Assembly: GCA_963693365.1 (NCBI GenBank)
Contig: CAVNZM010000001.1
Coordinates: 15,438,001 to 15,502,000 of the forward strand
Reading direction: 5' to 3'
DNA length: 64,000 nt
DNA from: Amoebidium appalachense
Lineage: Eukaryota; Ichthyosporea
The notes under the pieces were generated by a model. The model made no database searches, had not been told where the DNA came from, and was given only the letters and a program-made list of their open reading frames with translations. Shown piece after piece: positions 54,906 through 64,000 of this stretch (position 1 is its first letter; each line of letters starts with the position of its first letter). A program made the position numbers and the translations under genes.

Positions 54906-56259
54906 CCGTCTTCCCCCCATCACCTGCCCTCCTCCCTCTTCCTCCTAGGCGTTTTCTGTCTTCAGTGTTCGGGATAGGTCCAAACTCGTGTGTTTTTCCT
55001 TTTGGGGGAGGGGGGGGGGGGGGGTAATGACCGAGCGATGCTATGATTGGCCTTGCCTGCATTCAGTGTAGCAATCCCCCCGTTTTAGGAGTTTCCATAT
55101 AAGGAAATCCCAGATAAGTGCCGTCACCGCCTTGATCTTCAACTCAAGTACCCATGCAGTATCCTGACGGGGAGCTACATCGGCACAGCCACATATCTGA
55201 ACTGGTGCACTGGACAGAGGTCAGCGGGGTGCAGGGCATACTCTCAAGGGTAGGTTAAAGGAACCTGATTGGGTACGTTAAAGAAACAACAGCTTAGAGA
55301 AACCTGGTTGAGTAGGTTAAAGAAACAACAGTTTAGGAAAACTTGGTTGGGTAGGTTAAAGAAACAACAGCTAAAGAAACGTGGTTGGGTAGGTTAAAGA
55401 AACAATGGCTAAAGAACCCTGGTTGGGTAGGTTAAAGAAACAACGGCTAAAGGAACTTGGTTGGTTAGCTTATAGAAACAACGGCTAAAGAAACTTGGTT
55501 GGTTAGCTTAAAGAAGCAACGGCTTAGAGAAACGTGGTTGGGTGGCTTAAACAAGCAACGGCTTAGAGAAACGTGGTTGGGTAAAGAAACAACGGCTTAA
55601 GGTCTATGTCGGCCTTTCTCAATCATGACGTAGTTATGACGTAGTTCATAATTGCATGATGTCATTGATGATGTCACGAATTTGAGAATGGCGTCACCGT
55701 ATCACGTACATGGTGGCTCACGGCCAGCCGAAGCCGATAAAATTGAGCGTACTGATTGGTAGTTTCCATATATGTAATATTCGTTTTAGGAAAGTCCGGA
55801 CATGGTAAAAATATTACATCACGATCGAGAAATGCCGACATAGTCGTTAAGAAATCTGGTTGGGTAGATTAAAGAAACAACGGCTAAAGAAACCTGGCAG
55901 GATGAGGATGTTGCCACTTTGTCTATTTATAGATGCGTGCAGACTGGTAGATTGAAGAAACAACGGCTAAAGGAACTTGGTTGGGCATATACAAGAAACA
56001 ACGGTGTAAGAAACCTAGTGGGATAAGGATGTTGCCACTATGTCTATTTATAAATGCATGTCAAGACTCCCAGGCCTTTTCATTGGGCGCAGTGTAGGGA
56101 TGTGGGTGTGCGTAAGTGCGAAATGTTGAATGGGTCTAGTGCAGTCCACTGTGGTACTGTAGGTTGAGGGCCTGACGGACCAAACTTACTGTCAAAGCTG
56201 GTGCTGTGTTACGGTGCAACCGGGTGTGCATGGAACTTTTGGTGGCGGTGGAGAATGAT

Positions 56260-56317
<58 letters not shown>

Positions 56318-56326
56318 ACTAGTGTG

Positions 56327-56366
<40 letters not shown>

Positions 56367-56416
56367 GCGGGAGTGGGCAGGGTGTGTGTGTGTGTAGGGG
56401 GGGGAGGGGGGGCGGG

Positions 56417-56453
<37 letters not shown>

Positions 56454-56553
56454 CTGAAACTAACTGCGTTCCAAAGAATGTTGACTCTGTTCCTTTCTCC
56501 TTTTCGTGCAGATGGAGCCTGTACGAATAACCCTACATTTACGTGACAGCGTA

Positions 56554-56592
<39 letters not shown>

Positions 56593-56604
56593 TTTTTTCC
56601 GCTT

Positions 56605-56640
<36 letters not shown>

Positions 56641-56681
56641 GAGGGGGCGCCCCCCTCTTTTTCTTTTTCTTTTTCCTTTTT

Positions 56682-56718
<37 letters not shown>

Positions 56719-56732
56719 TTTTTTGGTGGTGG

Positions 56733-56767
<35 letters not shown>

Positions 56768-57176
56768 GGACGCCTGCCACCAGTGTGTTGCACACAATCG
56801 ACTCTAGTGTAGTGGTAGCTGCAGTGGTATTCAATCTTACAGACTGCACGTGTACAATATGTATAGGCTGTGTTAGAAGGCATGCCAGCCTCAAATGGTA
56901 AAATCTTAAATGCAAGAAAAATTCCTGTGTTCTCTAAATCATGGCCGCTCGACTATCGCCCCCAAAGCAATAGATACCTGCCATATATGGGCAAAATCAG
57001 TTAGTTCTCTGGGGGTGCTGGCAGCGTGATTGGAAATGGCCGATTGATGTCGTTTTCACTGACATCAAATGACCCGGTGTGCCTACGTCATATTTACGTC
57101 ATGCTTGGTAATGTCAACATAGGGATTAGGGCAAGCCTATCATGACTTCTTTGATGATTAAGTCGATTTTTTTGTT

Positions 57177-57218
<42 letters not shown>

Positions 57219-57262
57219 GGATCTGTGTGTCCCTGAAAGGGGAAGTGGGTGTGTGTGTGTGT

Positions 57263-57301
<39 letters not shown>

Positions 57302-57905
57302 TTCTCCTATATATGGTCAGGACCGGTCATTCACTCCACGTTAAGTCTGACGTTATATAAAACTTCATGCCGACGTTGTAGTAAAATCACCCAGTGATTT
57401 GCTGACATAAACCTTAAAGCAGGTGCACTTAAGGTTTTTTAACTGACGGTTCCTATTGGTGCACCTCTAGGGGCTGGACTACAAGGAGTTTCACGTGCTT
57501 GCCCGGCCAATGAACATCAACAATTTGCAACTGATGCTGCTCTCGTGCAGACTCATCGGCACAAAGAGAAAACCGGGTGTGTGCCCTTTTTTTCCTTTCC
57601 TTTCTTTTTTTCTTTTTTTTTTTCTTTTTCTTTTTTCTTTCCCCTCCCCTGCCCGTTCATCATGTGATGTCTCGGCAACACCACCTGCGCTTTGGCCCCA
57701 TATTTCGAGCGGTGGGCAAAAAAAAAAAAACCTCACACCTGATATTAAAATTATACCATTTAGTTCCGTCATTCTAAAAGCCGATGGTGGTGTCGACATT
57801 TGGGGCTAGCCCCTCTTTCCATGCAGGGTTGTTCTTTCTTGGTGTTTGCTTGTCTAGAAGCTTATGTGGTCTCTTCTGCTCTGCTCCAGTGTATGGGGGA
57901 GTGGT

Positions 57906-57940
<35 letters not shown>

Positions 57941-58104
57941 CCTAAAACATTTTGATGTGCGCACCTTTTGTCCGGTAGCACATGGAAGGGTGGGAAAGAC
58001 AGTAAGGGAGTATATATGCATGTGTGAATGTACCGTGTGTGGGTAGGTGCATAATATACCGTTTTCTTCTTTAGTAATGATTTGTATGTTCTTAACCCTC
58101 TCCC

Positions 58105-58137
<33 letters not shown>

Positions 58138-58283
58138 TTCTGTTCCCTCACACAGGGTACGAGCCATCACATGTTGGTCGGGCACCCCCCGTGCGCTACT
58201 CGAAGGTGTGGGCGATCCACAACATAGAGGTCAACACAGTCATGGCATGGGCTGGAAACTCCTCCGACAGTACGTGTGTGTGT

Positions 58284-58342
<59 letters not shown>

Positions 58343-58392
58343 GGGGGAAGGGGGGGGGGGGGGGGGGGGGGGGGTGGGGGGGTTTGGGTGGT

Positions 58393-58426
<34 letters not shown>

Positions 58427-58849
58427 AGGGGGGGGGGGGCAGGGGAGGAGTGATGGGTGGGTGGTTGGGTTTGGGTGGTGAGGGAGTGTGGGGGTGGGTG
58501 TGTGTGTGTGTGTGTGTGTGTGCACGCGCGCGCGCGCGTGCGTGCGTGCATGCGTGCATGCGTGAATATGGGTGTGGTTGTGGGTGTATGGTTTGTATGT
58601 GTCCTTGCGTGTGCATGTTCGTTGTTGTGTGTGTGTCCGTGTGTGTACTATTGATTGAAAAGGCATGGAGAGAGAGTATGACTCTATATATGACAGAATG
58701 ATGACTGCTTCATCTGATGTTTTTTTTTTTTTTTTTTTTTCATAGATCAATTTTCTTGTGCACACAACCACACACACGCCCGCCAATGCACGTATGCACA
58801 CGCACACAAATACTTACTCACACACTCTCACTCCCTGACTCATACACAC

Positions 58850-58916
<67 letters not shown>

Positions 58917-59034
58917 CCATCTGCGGGTTTCCAGCCATGTACATGGCCAAGATGCCGCCGTTTTGTTTCATTCATCCGGAGGACCTTCCCAACATGATTG
59001 AATTGCACGGGCACGTACTTCATCGCCCCCCACC

Positions 59035-59077
<43 letters not shown>

Positions 59078-59194
59078 CCCCCTCCGCCCTTTTCCATCTC
59101 ACTCCCCCCCCCCTCCCCCTCTCTCCCCCTCACCCTCCCTCCCCCCCCTCTCTCTCTCTTTCTCTCTGTCTCTCTCCCTCTCTCTCTCTCTCTC

Positions 59195-59245
<51 letters not shown>

Positions 59246-59507
59246 GCGTGTGCGTGTGCGTGTGCGTGTGCGTGTGTCTCCCTCCCACCCCGTATGCCCT
59301 GCCCTTTTCCCCTGCACTTTCCCCCCTCCCTTTCGTGCAGGTGCGGTGGATGCGTCCACTCACCAGGTCAACACCATCAACAGGAATTTATTTTTCCTCT
59401 GTTACTTTTCTGTTCCCTATCCCTTCCGGTCAGGTCTATTAGACACTGGGACGTGGTTTATGCACACAAAAATGTAAAGCCGTGTGTCTGTTTAATGTAT
59501 AAATATA

Positions 59508-59547
<40 letters not shown>

Positions 59548-59738
59548 TGGTTGAAACAGTTGGTGTGGGAAAATAGGGCGCTTATATGTGTGCATGCAGG
59601 AAAACGGTCAAGTATCAGAGGGTGGGTATGATGCGCAACAGGCTGTTTACCTTCCACCACACCTGGACAATGTCCGAAAACACGCTTTACCCTTGGTATC
59701 ATATCCCCCCCCACCCCCTTCCCCCTCCCCCCCCCTCC

Positions 59739-59769
<31 letters not shown>

Positions 59770-59867
59770 ATACACACACCTGCCTTCACCCCCTTCCACC
59801 TCCTCTTCACTCTTCCACCTCCTTCTTCCAACCTCCCCTCTTCCCCAGTAGAAGATCTGAAGATTAA
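51032..59867 (+). CDS. Putative helix-loop-helix PAS (bHLH-PAS-like) transcription factor
   Basis: Eleven exons: 51032-51157, 52706-52793, 54410-54522, 55160-55249, 56512-56550, 57471-57576, 58156-58269, 58917-59014, 59341-59366, 59600-59695 and 59849-59867, giving 304 residues with all phases consistent. Residues ~16-70 resemble a helix-loop-helix: a basic start ([17 protein letters not shown]), helix 1 to EELRQLVAP, then helix 2 ([20 protein letters not shown]). PAS-A (~82-180) has [54 protein letters not shown] and [15 protein letters not shown] (~195-295) has [45 protein letters not shown] and [13 protein letters not shown]. Family knowledge: such proteins dimerise through HLH and PAS and bind E-box-like DNA as sensors or clock/hypoxia-type regulators. 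It is much shorter than ARNT or CLOCK, with no activation tail. The start ATG and the tiny last exon are tentative; the basic region is atypical. Confidence 0.68.
51908..52150 (+). repeat. Structured dispersed repeat, copy H (subfamily 3)
   Basis: Hairpin CGTCTTTGGCCAAGACG, then stem GTATGGGTT with AACCCATGC around an inner hairpin AACCTC ... GAGGTT and a better box-B match (GATTCGAAACC), then CCTGATGATGGGCTCTGTTC. It ends with TCTCCTCCATATTTCCAGCC and CCCTCTAATGCATACAT before a C run. Located in the first HLH-PAS intron. Confidence 0.7.
52814..52920. repeat. Longest poly(G) tract, about 107 nt
   Basis: G interrupted only by three A. It starts right after the (GT)n that forms the exon 2 donor of the HLH-PAS gene; a second G tract of about 33 nt follows at 52995-53027. 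It is a likely polymerase and assembly trouble spot, so its length should be treated as approximate. Confidence 0.9.
54236..54302 (+). repeat. 3' module of the structured dispersed repeat, copy I
   Basis: TTTGCACTCTGCATTCTGCT ... GTGCTTCATACTCTAGG, then GCGCATTTACC and a C run. It resembles the minus-strand piece at 1021-1080. Confidence 0.5.
54588..54655. repeat. (GA)n microsatellite with GAA extension
   Basis: Pure GA for about 65 nt after an A run, then GAAGAA and GAAA repeats up to 54706. It runs directly into a truncated copy of the dispersed repeat (54706-54875). Confidence 0.9.
54706..54875 (+). repeat. Structured dispersed repeat, copy J (5'-truncated, subfamily 3)
   Basis: Starts at GAGTCGAAACCCACCTGATG, so the left arm of the conserved stem is missing. 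It continues with AAGGGCCCTGTTTAAGTG and ends GGTGTCTCCTCCAAGGCTCC, CAACCCTCTAATGCATACAT and a C run, like copy H. Confidence 0.7.
55253..56010 (+). repeat. Minisatellite of ~38-bp units in an HLH-PAS intron
   Basis: About nine diverged units of the type AGGTTAAAGAAACAACGGCT followed by AAAGAAACTTGGTTGGGT, from 55253 to 55600. It resumes after an inserted element at 55851 with about three more units separated by unique sequence. Confidence 0.85.
55601..55846. mobile_element. TTAA-flanked MITE inserted in the minisatellite
   Basis: 246 bp between TTAA at 55597-55600 and TTAA at 55847-55850. The ends are inverted repeats: left CTATGTCGGCCTTTCTCAAT and right (reverse complement) CTATGTCGGCATTTCTCGAT, extending to about 29 bp with four mismatches. 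TTAA duplication is the piggyBac signature, though the terminal bases are not the usual piggyBac ones. There is no coding capacity. The minisatellite is interrupted exactly here, confirming insertion. Confidence 0.75.
56269..56765. repeat. Poly(G), poly(C), poly(T) cluster around HLH-PAS exon 5
   Basis: G runs at 56275-56315 and 56419-56453, a C run at 56558-56592, T runs at 56608-56639 and 56687-56717, and a G run at 56735-56765. The 13-codon exon 56512-56550 lies in the middle. Confidence 0.85.
58270..58916 (+). repeat. Intron bounded by (GT)n at its 5' end and (CA)n at its 3' end
   Basis: The HLH-PAS intron opens GTACGTGTGTGTGTACGTGT and continues as GT/G repeats. It closes with about 60 nt of pure CA ending in the AG acceptor. 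The two ends are complementary in the transcript. Confidence 0.85.
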
Positions 59868-60255
59868 GTATAGGGTATCATGAAATAAGGAAATGTACCA
59901 AAGAGGGGAGGGGGGGGGAGGGGGGGGGGGGGGGGGGGGGGGGGAGGTAGAAACCAAGGGAGGTAAGGGGAGAGTGGGAGGATGGGTTTGGGGAAGGGTG
60001 CAAGAGGAGAGGAGGGAGAGAGTGTCATTATATAGGAATGAAGTCGTACTGTCTCTTCACCCGGTACATACCTTCAAACCACAGGCACACATGCCGACAT
60101 GCTCTTAGTGCTCACAGGCACCCGCTCACGCCGAATATTTAGCCTGCCCCCCCCCCCCCCCCCCCCCCCCTCCCCCCCCTCCCTTCCCGCCCTCGAAAAG
60201 ACAAACCATTTCACCCCCCTTCTCCTACCTGCCGGTTTAATGATCTGGAGGGGGA

Positions 60256-60289
<34 letters not shown>

Positions 60290-60499
60290 CCCCCCCCCCT
60301 CTCCCCCGGCGCGCGTCTCCCGTTTTTTATTCTGCTTCGTGCACAAAGTGCTCCGGTGTTCGTGTCTTTCTGCATTCTATCCCCCCCTCCACCCCCACAC
60401 CCGCGCCTGCGTGTCTCCTTTTTGGTGCTGCTGTGTACCCGTGTTCCCAAACTGGAGAGCACACTTGATTCCCCCGCCCCCCCCCCCCCCCCCCCCCCC
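59868..60499. other. Spacer between the HLH-PAS gene and the Penelope-like element
   Basis: Contains G runs (59903-59945), C runs (60148-60170, 60259-60285 and 60474-60499), and some unique DNA. A C run lies directly against the left end of the inverted repeat at 60500. No gene recognised. Confidence 0.6.
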
Positions 60500-61990
60500 G
60501 AACTTAAACACACTAGTGAGAAGGCGGGAGAGAGGTTCAAGTGATGTGGCAGAGGAGTTGGCAATGAAACGGAAGGTGGGTGGTGTTTTGTGCATTTTAA
60601 CTATGGCCTGAAATGTGGGCAAGCGTGCAGTGCGACGTCCTGGTGTGCCTTTTATGTCATGTGTTTTGAGAAATGCAAGGTGTTGTGCAACAAAGACATT
60701 GTTGCACAACACCTTGCATTTCTCAAAACACATGACATAAAAGGCACACCAGGACGTCGCACTGCACGCTTGCCCACATTTCAGGCCATAGTTAAAATGC
60801 ACAAAACACCACCCACCTTCCGTTTCATTGCCAACTCCTCTGCCACATCACTTGAACCTCTCTCCCGCCTTCTCACTAGTGTGTTTAAGTTCGTCTCCCC
60901 TGATGTCGAACGTATGTGGTGTGATGTTGTCAAACCCCACCTGCCACACAACACTAGCTCTTGGATTCTCACGGATAGCACCGCACTCACACACACAATC
61001 AACGCCCTTAACCGTACCACACGCCAACACGAAAATACGCCCGTGTCTGTGTTTGATTTTTCCACACTCTACACCAAGATTGACTTGCATGATTTGAAAG
61101 CTCGCCTCACTACACTGATTGACGCAATATTTGTCAAAAAATGCACGGACGCTCGCAAACCACACATGTTTATTAAGAAAACCGGCTCCACGTTGTCCTG
61201 GGTGGATCGTGTAGATGATGATTCCCAGGATGATTCCTTTGAGCCTAAAGAACACTCTCTACATCTCTCTAAGGCACAGCTTGTGGATTTTCTATGTTTC
61301 CTCGTAGATAACATATATGTTGTGTTTGGCGATACCCTCTACAAACAGGACATTGGTATCCCCATGGGTACAAACTGTGCTGTTTTCTTGGCTAATTTCT
61401 ATCTCTTTACTTATGAGTTGGATTTTGTTCGCAAGCTTATTGCACACGAACGCATTGATGTCTTGGTAGATTTTCAGTTTACTCGCCGCTACATAGATGA
61501 TTTGATCTCCCTTCATAATCCTCGCATTCTCTCCCACCTCTATTTAGAAGATTGTGATTTCGGTCTATATCCCAAGACCAGCCTTCAACTCAACCCTGCC
61601 GGTTCCTCCCCCTCTGTCCCCTACCTCGACTTGCATATCACCTGCACTAATCACGGCATTCACACAACCATCTACAACAAGCTCGACACACCCACGTTCA
61701 ATACACTAGACATCGTTCGTTTCCCACATCACGACTCATTCATCTCCCGCACTGCAAAATACGGCATCATGACAAGTCAAATGCATAGCTACCAGCGCAA
61801 ATGCTCCACACTTGCTGCATTCACCACATGCACTGCACGACTTGCTAAAACATTGCTTAACAAAGGCTACTCGTTTAGACTCTTGCACCACAAAATGCAC
61901 AGCTTTCTCGCCACACACCCGCACATATACCGTGGCGTTCACTCCTCTCACATACTCTCCATCATCACTAAAAAGATCAACACTCCCTAG
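60500..61990 (+). mobile_element. 5'-truncated Penelope-like retroelement with fold-back left end
   Basis: The left segment 60500-60691 is the reverse complement of 60701-60892, essentially perfect, with a 9-nt loop (AAAGACATT, 60692-60700). The right arm is part of the RT reading frame, so the left arm is an inverted copy of the element's own truncated 5' end. Such structures arise when reverse transcription switches template or primes twice, and inverted, truncated copies are common for Penelope-like elements. The ORF ends at 61990, and a C/CT-rich block follows immediately; no A tail is seen. Confidence 0.75.
60590..61990 (+). CDS. Penelope-like reverse transcriptase ORF (N-terminus missing)
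   Basis: Open for 466 codons, but the first ~35 codons come from the inverted arm and the frame has no ATG there, so authentic sequence starts near 60694 (IVAQHLAFLKTHDIKGTPGR). RT motifs: LPTFQAIVKMHKTPPTFRFI, then ANSSATSLEPLSRLLTS, then motif A FDFSTLYTKIDL, motif B GIPMGTNCAVFLANFYLFTYE-type, and catalytic RYIDDLISL. SVPYLDLHIT and a C-terminal ISRTAKYGIMTSQMHSYQRK ... LNKGYSFRLL block follow. This order and the YIDD box match a group of endonuclease-lacking RTs common in cnidarian and lancelet genomes that I place near Penelope-like elements; no GIY-YIG domain is visible. The frame is intact otherwise, so loss of the N-terminus is recent. Confidence 0.8.
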   Translation: MHFNYGLKCGQACSATSWCAFYVMCFEKCKVLCNKDIVAQHLAFLKTHDIKGTPGRRTARLPTFQAIVKMHKTPPTFRFIANSSATSLEPLSRLLTSVFKFVSPDVERMWCDVVKPHLPHNTSSWILTDSTALTHTINALNRTTRQHENTPVSVFDFSTLYTKIDLHDLKARLTTLIDAIFVKKCTDARKPHMFIKKTGSTLSWVDRVDDDSQDDSFEPKEHSLHLSKAQLVDFLCFLVDNIYVVFGDTLYKQDIGIPMGTNCAVFLANFYLFTYELDFVRKLIAHERIDVLVDFQFTRRYIDDLISLHNPRILSHLYLEDCDFGLYPKTSLQLNPAGSSPSVPYLDLHITCTNHGIHTTIYNKLDTPTFNTLDIVRFPHHDSFISRTAKYGIMTSQMHSYQRKCSTLAAFTTCTARLAKTLLNKGYSFRLLHHKMHSFLATHPHIYRGVHSSHILSIITKKINTP

Positions 61991-63744
<1,754 letters not shown>

Positions 63745-64000
63745 TCCTGAGTTCCTATCTATATTTTTCTTGCTTCTGCTTACTGCTGCAACTTTAACCC
63801 CCGGCCTTTCCCACTGCCCTTGCCTGCATAAGCAACCCTGCTCGTCTCTGATCAAGACGGGTGACCTACTCATGTTCAAGTGAAACAGTATCTGAGTTGG
63901 GTTTCGTTAACGAGGGGAATAGGTCGAAACTCGGGTACTGTGGATGACGTGGGCCCCCCCTGAGGATGGGCTCTGCTTATTATGCATACTCTTTATGTAT
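63745..64000 (+). repeat. Structured dispersed repeat, copy K (subfamily 2, cut by window end)
   Basis: Very close to copy F from CTATATTTTTCTTGCTTC through the hairpin CGTCTCTGATCAAGACG, stem TATCTGAGTT with AACTCGGGTA, inner CGTTAACG, and CCTGAGGATGGGCTCTGCTT. It breaks off at the window edge within the 3' module. Confidence 0.85.

Noticed and set aside
55090-55159. Extending HLH-PAS exon 4 leftwards to an acceptor at 55089 ([11 protein letters not shown] frame)
   Set aside because: That frame ends in the wrong phase for the next exon and does not give a PAS-like sequence; the acceptor at 55159 gives a phase-0 exon with a clear PAS motif.
60590-60691. Authentic N-terminus of the Penelope-like RT
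   Set aside because: This part is the reverse complement of the downstream RT sequence and begins at GTG, not ATG.

Overview
The window is nuclear DNA of an intron-rich eukaryote. It encodes the N-terminus of a class II (non-muscle type) myosin, a class III alcohol dehydrogenase in 8 exons, a DDX21/PMH-type DEAD-box helicase in about 22 exons, a C2H2 zinc-finger protein, and a gene that reads as a helix-loop-helix PAS protein. Myosin II together with an HLH-PAS architecture points to the animal side of the tree. A unicellular relative of animals, such as an ichthyosporean-like holozoan, is my best guess, but the sequence alone does not prove it. The DNA is unusual for its many poly(dG):poly(dC) runs and its (GT)n, (CA)n and (CT)n tracts. 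Most long glycine-, proline-, valine/cysteine- or threonine/histidine-repeat reading frames are translations of these tracts and are not genes.

Layout. 1-2565 (minus): first three exons of myosin II, continuing beyond the left edge. 2566-7250: no recognised gene. 7250-11981: six 18-bp tandem repeats, then an apparently intact two-ORF LINE. 12000-15290: no recognised gene. 15292-21642 (plus): C2H2 zinc-finger gene; its large third intron holds structured dispersed repeats and a 1.7-kb Tc1/mariner-like element that carries a small minus-strand ORF. 23451-24215: decayed internal LINE fragment. 25342-31033 (plus): ADH5. 31931-46154 (plus): DDX21/PMH-like helicase with a presequence-like N-terminus and an RGG-rich tail. 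46155-51031: no recognised gene. 51032-59867 (plus): HLH-PAS gene. 60500-61990: Penelope-like reverse transcriptase ORF with a fold-back 5' end. 62000-64000: CT-rich low complexity, ending in another copy of the dispersed repeat.

The genes do not form a pathway. ADH5 handles formaldehyde and S-nitrosoglutathione, the helicase is probably an (organellar) RNA chaperone, myosin II is cytoskeletal, and the zinc-finger and PAS proteins are putative regulators. The exon models were assembled by hand from GT-AG sites, phase and family resemblance. The spliced lengths of ADH5 (380 aa), the helicase (716 aa) and the HLH-PAS protein (304 aa) are each a multiple of three.

The most novel signals are: (1) a dispersed repeat family with a stem that shows compensatory base changes between copies; (2) the compact HLH-PAS gene with a non-canonical basic region; (3) the mariner-like element with a non-transposase ORF; (4) introns that begin exactly in (GT)n and end exactly in (CA)nG; and (5) inverted duplications at a helicase splice site and at the 5' end of the Penelope-like element.
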